50,496 nt of DNA from Bacillota bacterium (lineage in GTDB: Bacteria; Bacillota; Limnochordia; DTU080): the NCBI GenBank assembly GCA_012840225.1, contig DULU01000045.1, positions 1 through 50,496 of the forward strand. The letters are read 5' to 3'. This document shows positions 1-7,713 of the stretch, in pieces. The position numbers were made by a program, and so were the translations under genes. The notes beneath the pieces are model-generated. The model saw nothing but the letters and a program-made list of their open reading frames with translations. It was not told the origin of the DNA and searched no databases. Every line of letters starts with the position of its first letter. Positions within the stretch are counted from its first letter, which is position 1.

Positions 1-2
1 AG

Positions 3-359
3 TTTATGTCACCAGATTTACTGCTGAACCTGCCAAAACTCTCTCTTGATAAACCCACCGGGAGAAAAACGGCTTGGTTTTACAAAAAATGCACTGTAGT
101 AACCGACCCTTGCGAGATCCGGGTTAAGAAGAACACCGGGCACTCACCGTATAGGTATTTGATGATGATGCGTATTGAGCAAGCGAAACAACTGCTGCGG
201 TCCACCGACAGCACAGTATTGGAAATATCCCATAAAGTTGGCTTTAAAACGCCTTTCCACTTCAGCAATACCTTCAAACGGGTCGCCGGCATGTCACCTT
301 CGGAATACCGGGCGGCAGCCCGTGATAAAACTCATTCGGTCGATTTACTGGCACGATAG
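3..359 (+). CDS. AraC-family regulator, C-terminal part (partial or degenerate)
   Basis: The last 70 or so residues are a typical AraC/XylS DNA-binding end: the segment KKNTGHSPYRYL, a linker with RIEQAKQLL, then the second helix-turn-helix EISHKVGFKTPFHFSNTFKR and the family ending GMSPSEYR. This part would bind DNA in the cytoplasm. The first helix-turn-helix is poorly conserved: residues before KKNTGHSP only loosely resemble the usual pattern. The frame is open to the window's left edge, so the sensor domain is either outside the window or lost. An in-frame ATG lies at 6 but has no visible ribosome binding site. The gene lies 134 bp before a solute-binding protein gene on the same strand, the usual place for a local regulator. 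It may be a decaying copy. The family is clear, its integrity is not. Confidence 0.6.
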   Translation, partial: FMSPDLLLNLPKLSLDKPTGRKTAWFYKKCTVVTDPCEIRVKKNTGHSPYRYLMMMRIEQAKQLLRSTDSTVLEISHKVGFKTPFHFSNTFKRVAGMSPSEYRAAARDKTHSVDLLAR

Positions 360-493
360 CCTTCCATGAGCACATAGATAATTTTAATATATCTATCAGT
401 ATTCGCGTAGTTATTGGTATGGCAAAACTGTTGTCTGCTTCGTATAATAAAGGTGCAAATACCACTAGCTCAAAAAGGTGGTATTGACGTATT

Positions 494-1732
494 ATGGCTC
501 AAAAACGGTGGTTTGTTTTATTGATGGTTTTGGTATTGACGTTGGGGCTAACGGCTGCAGGAACGGCAGCGGAAAAGACCAAGCTCACTATTTGGACTTA
601 CTTTAATGTCCAGCACAATGAATTGCTGGACGAATTCTACAAAGAATTCCCCGATGTGGAACTGGAGATCATGAGCGTAGGTGGCGCGTCAACGGCCGAG
701 AAATACCTGGTGGCATATTTAGGCGGTGCCGGGCCTGATATCGTCACCATGCGTTTAGGCCAAAGCTCCAAGTATATAGATGCCGGTGTGGTAGCACCGC
801 TCGATCCGCGCGGCTTCGGCGCCGCTTCGATGGAAGAGTTGGAGCGGATGATGCTGCCCGGGGCTCTGTCGTTGTTCAGGTATAAGGACGGAAAGGTATA
901 TTTCCTGCCGATAGAGTTTTCCATCTTCGGTTTTTACTACAACAAGACACTGCTCGATGAAGCCGGAATAGGCGGCGTTCCCTCCACCTGGGAAGAACTG
1001 TTGGAAACAGGTCCTAAACTGTTGAAAATCGATCCTCTTGACGGCAAGACGATTCAGGTAGCGCTGTACATTTGGCGCGATTGGTTTACACCTTGGCAAT
1101 TTCACATTCTGACGCAGGGATATGGTGTTACGCCTTTCAACGACAAAATGGAGCCGCAGTTTTCGCATCCGAATGCAGTGAAGGCCATCAGCATATATCC
1201 CGAGTTGTTCCGCCGGCTATCGAACAACACCGACATGGGATTAAATAACACGGTATGGCTGAGGGGCGCGGCCGCAATGCATTGGGGCGCCAATTACATG
1301 GCCGCCGAATTTAAAGAGGCGAATCTCATGTTTGAGTGGGGTTCGGCGCCTATGCCGAAGTTCGCGCAAGGTCAGCCCAGCACAGTGGCGTATGCACACG
1401 GCCATTTCGTCAACCCGCAATCGAAAAACAAGGAATTGGCCTGGAAAGTGGTCGGGTTCTTCAGCGGTCCGGAAAAAGCGGAATGGTGGTACAGACGGTC
1501 GAATCTGTGGCAGCCTTGGTCCGGAACTTGGTTAGCCCGTCTGTTCCAGATCGACCCCTCACAGAGAGCATTTCTTGAACAAATGTCCTATGCAGTACCG
1601 GAAATCAATCATCCAAGTATCGATAACGTGCAGAATTTAATCCGGAAGGCGGAGGATCGCATATTCCGCGGTCAGCAAAGCGTAGAAGCCTCGCTGATTC
1701 AGCTGGACGAAGAATTGAGAGCGCTGAATTAG
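494..1732 (+). CDS. Extracellular solute-binding protein, family 1 (ABC sugar uptake)
   Basis: The 412-residue product has an N-terminal signal peptide of about 26 residues ending TAAGTAA before EKTKLTIWTYF. The mature part follows the family-1 sugar-binding pattern: a beta strand with the ending LTIWTYF, the segment GGAGPDIVTMRLGQ near residue 80, the YYNKTLLDEAGI block where the paired lobe begins (about residue 150), and AWKVVGFFSGPEKAEWW near the C-terminus. Such proteins capture oligosaccharides outside the membrane and hand them to an ABC permease. No permease gene is near. The signal peptide has no lipobox cysteine. The gene is followed by a good terminator at 1741-1782, then a small secreted protein and a TIM-barrel enzyme-like gene. 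Start: ATG with AAAGGTGG about 12 bases upstream. Confidence 0.88.
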   Translation: MAQKRWFVLLMVLVLTLGLTAAGTAAEKTKLTIWTYFNVQHNELLDEFYKEFPDVELEIMSVGGASTAEKYLVAYLGGAGPDIVTMRLGQSSKYIDAGVVAPLDPRGFGAASMEELERMMLPGALSLFRYKDGKVYFLPIEFSIFGFYYNKTLLDEAGIGGVPSTWEELLETGPKLLKIDPLDGKTIQVALYIWRDWFTPWQFHILTQGYGVTPFNDKMEPQFSHPNAVKAISIYPELFRRLSNNTDMGLNNTVWLRGAAAMHWGANYMAAEFKEANLMFEWGSAPMPKFAQGQPSTVAYAHGHFVNPQSKNKELAWKVVGFFSGPEKAEWWYRRSNLWQPWSGTWLARLFQIDPSQRAFLEQMSYAVPEINHPSIDNVQNLIRKAEDRIFRGQQSVEASLIQLDEELRALN

Positions 1733-1740
1733 ACTAATAA

Positions 1741-1782
1741 GGCGGCAGATGAGGGCCGGTGATCTGCCGGCCTTTTATTTTT
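1741..1782 (+). terminator. Rho-independent terminator after the solute-binding protein gene
   Basis: GGCAGAT (1744-1750) pairs with ATCTGCC (1762-1768), with GGCC following and then TTTTATTTTT. It lies 9 bases after the stop codon at 1732. Confidence 0.8.
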
Positions 1783-1801
1783 ATATAGAAGGAAGTTTAT
1801 C

Positions 1802-2005
1802 ATGAAAAAGTGTTCAGTCATGAAGGAGTATCTTGTGGCTTACTGCGTCGTATTAGCGGCGTTGGTTATGGCTTCCGCTGCTTGGGCGGCGCAAACCATC
1901 GAAGTGGTGATTGAGGACACATTAGGCCCCGAGTGGACCATTGAGGAAGCCTATCTCAGCAGCGATCAAAGCATGGTGGGAATTAAGTCGCTGTATATGA
2001 GCTGA
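1802..2005 (+). CDS. Small secreted protein of unknown function (67 aa)
   Basis: A short gene with a good ribosome binding site (AGAAGGAAG, about 6 bases before the ATG). The product starts with two lysine-containing stretches and a hydrophobic core, and ends its signal peptide at a classic AWA-AQ site near residue 30. Only about 37 residues remain after cleavage; they are acidic (VVIEDTLGPEW) and match no family I know. It sits between a solute-binding protein terminator and a secreted TIM-barrel gene 17 bp downstream, so it is probably cotranscribed with the latter. It could be the surviving 5' end of a longer secreted protein that was truncated, because the mature part looks like the start of a beta-sandwich rather than a complete domain. 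Confidence 0.5.
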   Translation: MKKCSVMKEYLVAYCVVLAALVMASAAWAAQTIEVVIEDTLGPEWTIEEAYLSSDQSMVGIKSLYMS

Positions 2006-2022
2006 GATCGAATGATTGACAT

Positions 2023-3228
2023 ATGGCTATTCCATTACGAGGTGAAATAATAACGTTGTTGACGATCACGACTTTGATGATGGCTGCTTGTCCGGCCGCC
2101 GCATCCGCTTTGGAACCGATAACCGCGGTGGAAATCGGGCCGAATAACGAATTTCGCGTCAACGGCCAGCCGTTCCTGCCCATTATGTTATGGTTGCAGG
2201 GAGAAGCCCGGATTCCCGACGGACTGTCCATAGGCATCAACACATTTACAGGCAATGGCGGCAACAGCAGCAATCTAAACTATTTAAAGGCGTTGGCGGC
2301 CAACGGCCTCTACGGAATCATAGAGTTTGATCAAAACGCTGTCGGCCATTCTCATTTGCTGGGTTGGATACATCATGATGAACCCGATCTTCCCGCCCAG
2401 CGGATGTTTGGTCGTCCGAGACCGCGCACGAGCGTGGAGGAAGTAGCTGCGTATTATCAGCGAATCAAACAGGTGGATCCTTCTCGCCCGGTATTGGTGA
2501 CCTTTACGGCGCATTTCATGAAAGAATTGACCAATAATTACGAGCCGGAGCAAAAGGCGCAGATTTATCCGCCCATGGTTAAATACGCCGATGTCGTCGG
2601 TTTCGATTATTATCCCATATTTGGCTGGAACAGACCGGAAACGCTTGATTATGTAGCCGAAGGCGTAACGCAACTGAAAGAGATCGCCGGCAAAGGCAAA
2701 CCGATCTACGCCTGGATAGAGACAAACAAAGGTACCAGAGTTATCGCCCCTGAAAAACAGTTGCCGGTAACGCCGCAAGATACGCGGGCCGAAGTGTGGA
2801 TGGCACTGATCCGCGGCGCCACGGCCATCGGCTACTTCACGCATAGCTGGGTGCCGGAGCCCTATACGCAGTTTGCCCCTGATGCCGAGATGAGGGCGGC
2901 ATTGAAAGAGTTAAACGAACGGATCACCCGGCTGGCACCGGCCATACTGGCTGATCCGGCTTCGGAAGTCGTCTCCATGAAAATGGAGTCGGATCTGGCC
3001 TGCCACTTCAAGCAGACGAAGCTGAACGGCGAGTTGTGGATCTTTGCGCAGAACATCGATATGGGCAGACGGTCCGGCAAGGCGACGTTCAGCATACCAT
3101 CTCTGCCGGCCGGAACCATAATTGAAGTGGTGGATGAGAGTCGCACTATCATCGCCGAAGAAGGAGAATTCAGCGACGACTTCCCGGCACTGGCGGAACA
3201 TGTATATCGCATTCGGAAGAATCCTTAG
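2023..3228 (+). CDS. Secreted TIM-barrel glycoside-hydrolase-like protein
   Basis: A 401-residue protein with an N-terminal hydrophobic signal (cleavage near AAASA, residue 29). The early motif EFRVNGQPFLPIMLW is typical of secreted (beta/alpha)8 glycosidases of the GH2/GH42/agarase-like clan. Two acidic residues are placed as in retaining enzymes of that clan: E120 in the segment GWIHHDEPDLP and E233 in YAWIETNKG. Between them VVGFDYYP looks like a barrel strand. Residues from about 310 on form a small beta-rich C-terminal domain. I infer hydrolysis of an extracellular glycan but cannot name the substrate or family. The start is uncertain: the ATG at 2023 has only a weak ribosome binding site, while GAGGTGA at 2039-2045 could serve a TTG at 2056 that still leaves a signal peptide. 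Confidence 0.68.
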   Translation: MAIPLRGEIITLLTITTLMMAACPAAASALEPITAVEIGPNNEFRVNGQPFLPIMLWLQGEARIPDGLSIGINTFTGNGGNSSNLNYLKALAANGLYGIIEFDQNAVGHSHLLGWIHHDEPDLPAQRMFGRPRPRTSVEEVAAYYQRIKQVDPSRPVLVTFTAHFMKELTNNYEPEQKAQIYPPMVKYADVVGFDYYPIFGWNRPETLDYVAEGVTQLKEIAGKGKPIYAWIETNKGTRVIAPEKQLPVTPQDTRAEVWMALIRGATAIGYFTHSWVPEPYTQFAPDAEMRAALKELNERITRLAPAILADPASEVVSMKMESDLACHFKQTKLNGELWIFAQNIDMGRRSGKATFSIPSLPAGTIIEVVDESRTIIAEEGEFSDDFPALAEHVYRIRKNP

Positions 3229-3395
3229 AACCCTTCATAATCAATAAGTCGCTTGGCTCTTCACGCTCCTCTCCCCCCGCTCCTCCCGTTTACCGGCCAC
3301 ACGACCGGGAGGAGCACTCTTTTGGCTCTCAATATAGGTGAGGTGGTGTGGGGGATAGGATATGGGAGTGGCGTGGTCGGCAATGCGATGGAGTG

Positions 3396-3630
3396 GTGCG
3401 AAATTTTTCCCAAAGTACGTTCCGCTCACTCATTACCGGCGGAAGGGAGAGGGACAGCGCCACCACTCACAGCCACTAGCTGCGGTTTTCCTGCAGGCAA
3501 CCCGATCTGTTGCCGGCCGCCGAAACCAGGTTTGGTAAAATTTTCGCTCCCTCCCGCATTTAGGCCCTACTTTGGTAAAAATTTCGCCCCCTCCCCTTCG
3601 CAGGTGCGCTTTGGCAATAATTACGCACCC
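3396..3630. repeat. Cluster of four short A/T-core repeats, one inverted
   Basis: Four related elements of about 22-25 bp share the core CTTTGG-A/T-rich-TTCGC followed by a C-rich end. They lie at 3396-3418 (inverted), 3531-3555, 3569-3595 and 3609-3630; the last has diverged (TTACGC). They fall in a stretch from 3229 to about 3690 that has no convincing gene. Open frames there are rich in proline, arginine and serine and lack ribosome binding sites. The function is unknown. The elements could be remnants of a small intergenic repeat or a protein-binding array. Confidence 0.5.
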
Positions 3631-3686
3631 AGCCTCTCACTGCCGCCCCTCATCTCACCACTCACCCTCCCCCTCCCTCCACCTTT

Positions 3687-4015
3687 TTGTACGGTGATTG
3701 CAGGTGGTTCGTGCATTTTTTGGTTGGCTGGGGATATCGCATATTGCAATGGCCGTTCGCCCCGGAAAGCGAGATGCGTGAAGAGGTACCCCGGACTCCC
3801 GGCTTATGGTTGAGCAATGGGGGGTGTGCGCTGGATGTCGACGGCGATGGCGAAAACGAGATTGTCGTGGCCCGCTCAGAGAAGGAGAAAGCCACCAGCA
3901 ATGATTTGCTTTGGTATAAGGAGCTATCCCCGGATGCGCCCTGGGAGGAGCACCTGGCCTTCCATATTCCGGCACAACCCAGCCTGCCTGGCGTGTTACC
4001 TGGCGAACGCTGGAA
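3687..4015 (+). pseudogene. FG-GAP/VCBS-type secreted protein remnant
   Basis: The open frame contains one recognisable stretch, DVDGDGENEIVVARSE, followed by LLWYKE. The DxDxDG calcium-binding loop followed by a hydrophobic strand is the hallmark of FG-GAP/VCBS beta-propeller blades found in secreted proteins. Only about one and a half blades survive. There is no signal peptide, no ribosome binding site at the first ATG (3687), and the reading frame runs into the 3' end of the convergent TauE/SafE gene with no family resemblance after about 4010. I therefore read it as the remnant of a larger secreted protein gene, bounded on the left by the repeat cluster. Confidence 0.5.
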
Positions 4016-4047
4016 TGACGGGATGACGGCTTTATGCATAATCAGGC

Positions 4048-4758
4048 TTACAGAACGTAGTACACCCCAAGCAAGAGCAAGGCGACGGTGGTGCCGCGCC
4101 TTAAGGCCTTTTCGGATATGAGAGCAAGGAACCTGATTCCCAGCAAACCTCCTCCCACAGCAAAAAAGGCTCCCAGCAACCCGGTCAAAACCAGGCGAGG
4201 GGTAAAAAGCCCGGAGGCGCTTATGGATATCACCCGGAAAACAGCCATGGAACCAAGCAAAACCTGCAATGTTGCGGCATATCGATATCGATCGAACCTC
4301 TGTGAAGTCACGAACGGCACCGCCGCCGGTGCCCCGGAACCGATGGTGCCATGCAGGATCCCGGCAAATAAGCCGCATGGCACTCCAGCCCAAGCCGGCC
4401 ATTTTATTTCAGCGGAGAAAGAGATCAAACCCTGAACAGCCGTCCCTATCAACCATATGCCCAAAACCAGTTTAAGGATTTCCGGACTACCGCTGGAAAG
4501 GAAGTAAACACCTATAGGTATGCCCAATACCGCGCTGATGATCAAGGGGGCCACACCCTCCCAGCGGAAATGACGATACAGCTTGATGATGAGCACCCCG
4601 TTTATGCTTAACCCGGCAATACTGACGAGAATGGATGCCTCCTTTACATCCGTCAGCAAGGAAATCAGGCCAACAGCCACTATGCCGAACCCAAACCCGG
4701 TGGATCCTTGAATCAGACCCGCCAATCCAATGGCCAGCAATATTCCCAGCAACGGCAT
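4048..4758 (-). CDS. TauE/SafE-family anion permease
   Basis: A 236-residue, very hydrophobic protein with about eight predicted membrane spans. The N-terminal motif GSTGFGFGI and the repeat-related GLFAGILHGTIGSGAP in the second half are typical of the TauE/SafE (sulfite/sulfonate exporter, formerly DUF81) family, whose two halves are homologous. Family members move sulfite, sulfoacetate and other small organic anions across the cytoplasmic membrane; the substrate here is not visible. The start is supported by GGAGGAG 3 bases before the ATG. It is the last gene of a minus-strand series (lyase, MmgE/PrpD, solute-binding protein, permease), 180 bp after the binding protein gene. It may export a product of that pathway. 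Confidence 0.85.
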   Translation of the reverse strand: MPLLGILLAIGLAGLIQGSTGFGFGIVAVGLISLLTDVKEASILVSIAGLSINGVLIIKLYRHFRWEGVAPLIISAVLGIPIGVYFLSSGSPEILKLVLGIWLIGTAVQGLISFSAEIKWPAWAGVPCGLFAGILHGTIGSGAPAAVPFVTSQRFDRYRYAATLQVLLGSMAVFRVISISASGLFTPRLVLTGLLGAFFAVGGGLLGIRFLALISEKALRRGTTVALLLLGVYYVL

Positions 4759-4859
4759 TACTCCTCCAGGAACCGGATACTTTTCAGTTTATTGTCACTA
4801 CCCGGATAAGGTGAAAAGATGTATGTCGACAGGACACGCGAGAATACGAAACATGCAAA

Positions 4860-4908
4860 GGGGTGGCACACACATGCGCATCTCCATGTAATTGCACCAC
4901 CCCCGTCC
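4860..4908 (-). terminator. Hairpin after the solute-binding protein gene, possible terminator
   Basis: Reading on the minus strand, GGGGTGG pairs with CCACCCC around a loop of about 30 bases. Only a short TTT follows, so it may act as a weak terminator or as an mRNA-end stabiliser rather than a full stop before the TauE/SafE gene. Confidence 0.4.
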
Positions 4909-4938
4909 AGTCATATCATTTCCTGATGCCGGCAGCTA

Positions 4939-6198
4939 TCACTTAGCACCCTGGAGGATCGGGGTTAGGATCCGGTCCAGTTCCGCGGCAGTGGATTCCA
5001 GCGGCATGGAACCGTTTCTCATGGGACCGACGAGCTTGGAGTTATTGCGGACACTGTTCCAATCACCATAATAAGGCGAATAATATATGGGCAATAATTT
5101 TACCTCGCTTATGGCTGCTGCCAAGATAGGAATGCTGTCCTTGGGCCAGTCAGCAAAGAGTTCCGGCGTGATCATCGCCGGATGCGTCGGGAATCCCCGG
5201 CCGGCTTTAGTAAAGTGTCTTTGGCTTTCGGGCGATGTTATCCAGGCAATGAACAATGCTGCTTCTTCAGGATATTTTGTATGGGGATGTATCGTCCAGG
5301 CTGACGTGGCATAGGTCTGACCCCGGGTCGTGCCTTTTGGAACCCGGCCGATGCGCACATCAAACGGCAAATTCTGTAATGTATATCCATGAGCCTCGAA
5401 CAGCCGGCTCAGATACCCAACATGTCCGGCCAACATGCCGCAAAGCCCTTGGGAAAACTTGGTCTTATCCCATGATGAGTTGATGGTGGATCCGTCCAAA
5501 ACCATCTGTACCCATTCTCTCAGGCTCTGTATAGTCTCCGGCGAACTGTAGGTGGACACTTTGGCATCAGGTGAAGTATGGTCGCCGCCATACATGGTAT
5601 ACGACCAGTATTCCACGTGCAGGCCGCCGTCTTGTTCAAATCCCCACTGTCTGTATTCGTTCCCTTCTATTATCGTCAACTTCTTGGCAGCTGCCCGGAT
5701 TTCGGTAATACCGGCATCTCGCGGTTCAGCTATACCGTACCGTTGGAAAAGGTCGTTGTTATAGTAAAGCATCGTCAGGCTCACGGTCTGAGGCAGTCCC
5801 TGTAGGACACCGTTCCAGGAAAAATCCTGCAAGATGCCGGGAGTGAAGTATCGGGTGTGGCCGGTCGGCAAGAGCTTCTCAATCGGCAAACTCAGCCCCT
5901 GATTCCAGAAGTTGCCCAGATTGGCATCGGGTATTCTATATACGTCCGGAGCCGTACCTGTGGCCGTCATGATAGGTATCTTCTGCACTATTGTGCCGGT
6001 ATTAGGTACAGGCTGCCAATCTATTTTGATGTGAGGATAGGCTTGCTCAAACGCAGCAATGCGATCTGTAATGCTCCAATGATCTCCCCATGCTGTTACT
6101 TGTAGGATGATTTGTTCTTTGGCGGAAACGGCGATCGTTAGGAAAATGAAAGCAAGGAGAAGCAAAAGGCAAATGCGGCCCATCTTTTGCATATTCAT
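4939..6198 (-). CDS. Extracellular solute-binding protein, family 1
   Basis: A 419-residue secreted protein. The signal peptide (MNMQKMGRICLLLLLAFIF, cleavage near VSA-KE) is not a lipoprotein type: its only cysteine lies at the start of the hydrophobic core. Family features are LQVTAWGDHWS at the first strand, FEQAYPHIKIDW, the TATGTAPDVYRI segment near residue 80, and LYYNNDLFQRYGIAEP opening the second lobe. A C-terminal AALFIAWITSPESQRHF helix is also present. The start has AAAGGAAG about 7 bases upstream. It lies 67 bp downstream of the MmgE/PrpD gene and is probably in the same transcript, so its ligand may be the compound that the lyase and PrpD proteins process rather than a sugar. 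No permease is encoded nearby. Confidence 0.88.
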   Translation of the reverse strand: MNMQKMGRICLLLLLAFIFLTIAVSAKEQIILQVTAWGDHWSITDRIAAFEQAYPHIKIDWQPVPNTGTIVQKIPIMTATGTAPDVYRIPDANLGNFWNQGLSLPIEKLLPTGHTRYFTPGILQDFSWNGVLQGLPQTVSLTMLYYNNDLFQRYGIAEPRDAGITEIRAAAKKLTIIEGNEYRQWGFEQDGGLHVEYWSYTMYGGDHTSPDAKVSTYSSPETIQSLREWVQMVLDGSTINSSWDKTKFSQGLCGMLAGHVGYLSRLFEAHGYTLQNLPFDVRIGRVPKGTTRGQTYATSAWTIHPHTKYPEEAALFIAWITSPESQRHFTKAGRGFPTHPAMITPELFADWPKDSIPILAAAISEVKLLPIYYSPYYGDWNSVRNNSKLVGPMRNGSMPLESTAAELDRILTPILQGAK

Positions 6199-6265
6199 CT
6201 TCCTTTCTTCATTTCTGTCTTCATAGCCGGCGTTTTACTTCCGTCCCGTCAACTTAAGGTCGGCA

Positions 6266-7711
6266 CTACCAAATGGCCACCCCCTTTACGCACAGCCTGG
6301 ATACGAACTCCGCTACATCCTCAACTGCAGCAAATGCGGCTACCTGCCGTTCCAACTCGACGGCCTGTTCGGCGGTGAACAGCCCTGAAAATTGGACGCT
6401 ATCGTAAAATTTGGCCGCTACCCGTTCATAGGGCATGACGTGTGTATCGAGCACCTCATCTATCGGACACCAGGCGGTATATCTATTTCCGTCTATGGTG
6501 ACCACGCTGACCATGTTGCCTTTTCCACCCGGAGGAATGTCGTGCGGAATTTGCGTGACCACCTGCGTTCTCGCCACCAGCTCCAGTGTCTCTTTATTCC
6601 GCCGTATGCTTTCGTCGGTCAGATCTGCCAGGCTGATCTGCCGCTTGGTCAGCGCCAAGGCCACGGCATACTCCACACTGAACTGGGCACACACTTGTGG
6701 ATGTCGGCCTAAATGAAACGGCATTCCCACTGTAGGCCGGAACCTATTCCCGAGATAGATCTGAACCCGTTCAATGCTGCGAGGTTCAAGGTTATATTGG
6801 GCTACGAGTTTCAGCGCCGCTTCTATGGGTGCATGGCATTCACCGCAGAAGGGGTATTGCTTGACGATAATGCTCTCGATCTCCAGCGCATCCAAAGGTG
6901 CACAAATCTCCGCCGGCAGCGGCGGCTCACCTTTGCCGGCATAAATCCTGTAAAAGCCACCGATTCCCTCAAAGGTAAAAAGAGGACCTGTCAATCCTCG
7001 TTTGGCCAACGCGGCCGACCATATGGCGGAACGGGCTGCAAAAGCAGGTTGTATTCTTTTGGCTAATGTTTTATCGTACAAAGCTTGCCGGTTGCCGGAG
7101 GTTTGCGTGTAATATAGCCCCAAAGCATGAACTGTCTCTTCTATATCCAGCTGATATAACCGGCAGGCAGCCGCCGTGGCGCCGAATCCTCCGATGATAG
7201 TCGAAGGCAAGAAATGCTCCGAGGTCATGCGGCTGCGGTAGGCGCGGCCTAAGCGCCCGGCCACTTCCACGCCCATGATTATAGCCGCCATGACTTCTTT
7301 TCCTGAGGCATGGCTGAGTTCGCCGACGGCCAAAGCGACCGGAAACACGCTGGACATAATATGTGATTGTCCAGAGCGCAGCCAATCGTCGTAATCTAAA
7401 GCATGTACCAAAGTGCTGTTGATAAAGGCCGCATTCGGTGCTGGCAGTTTCATGCCGTAAATCAAGGCATGAGCCTCTTCTTTGCCGCCCCACTCACACA
7501 TCTGTTGCACCACCGGCAGCACACCGGGAGCATTCCAGCCGGCCAGACAATTTCCCAAGGTGTCCAGGATCATCTTGCGGGTCATCGCATATGCCGATTC
7601 AGGGATCTTGTCCGGTTCGCCCAATTCGGCTATCAGTTCGGCAATGGCCCGGGATATGCTTTGGCCTGAGTTAATGTCAGGGCTTTTACCTGTGCTTTTG
7701 CAGCCTTCCAC
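6266..7711 (-). CDS. MmgE/PrpD-family protein (dehydratase/epimerase-like)
   Basis: A 481-residue cytoplasmic protein. The stretch MILDTLGNCLAG near residue 45, the motif NSTLVHALDYDDW near residue 95, and the pattern FCGECHAPIEAAL near residue 290 are typical of the MmgE/PrpD family. The family includes 2-methylcitrate dehydratase, cis-aconitate decarboxylase and iminodisuccinate epimerase, all acting on small di- or tricarboxylates. The start is a GTG at 7711, two bases after the upstream lyase stop codon. Its ribosome binding site AAAGGAGGTGG is inside the lyase gene, so the two are translationally coupled. The pairing with a C-N lyase makes an epimerase or dehydratase of an N-substituted aspartate plausible, but the true substrate is unknown. 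Confidence 0.85.
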   Translation of the reverse strand: MEGCKSTGKSPDINSGQSISRAIAELIAELGEPDKIPESAYAMTRKMILDTLGNCLAGWNAPGVLPVVQQMCEWGGKEEAHALIYGMKLPAPNAAFINSTLVHALDYDDWLRSGQSHIMSSVFPVALAVGELSHASGKEVMAAIIMGVEVAGRLGRAYRSRMTSEHFLPSTIIGGFGATAAACRLYQLDIEETVHALGLYYTQTSGNRQALYDKTLAKRIQPAFAARSAIWSAALAKRGLTGPLFTFEGIGGFYRIYAGKGEPPLPAEICAPLDALEIESIIVKQYPFCGECHAPIEAALKLVAQYNLEPRSIERVQIYLGNRFRPTVGMPFHLGRHPQVCAQFSVEYAVALALTKRQISLADLTDESIRRNKETLELVARTQVVTQIPHDIPPGGKGNMVSVVTIDGNRYTAWCPIDEVLDTHVMPYERVAAKFYDSVQFSGLFTAEQAVELERQVAAFAAVEDVAEFVSRLCVKGVAIW

Positions 7712-7713
7712 TG

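Noticed and set aside
443-448. TATAAT before the first solute-binding protein gene
   Set aside because: No -35 element at a usable distance (TTGTCT is too close, TTGGTA too far), so not listed as a promoter.
3396-3630. CRISPR array
   Set aside because: Repeats are too few, unequal in spacing, diverged, and one is inverted; no cas genes are present.
3253-3813. Plus-strand open frame of 186 codons
   Set aside because: Proline- and arginine-rich, no ribosome binding site, spans the repeat cluster, and resembles no protein family.
4939-6198. Possible lipoprotein signal at the cysteine of the solute-binding protein
   Set aside because: The cysteine lies at residue 10, before the hydrophobic core, not at a lipobox position.
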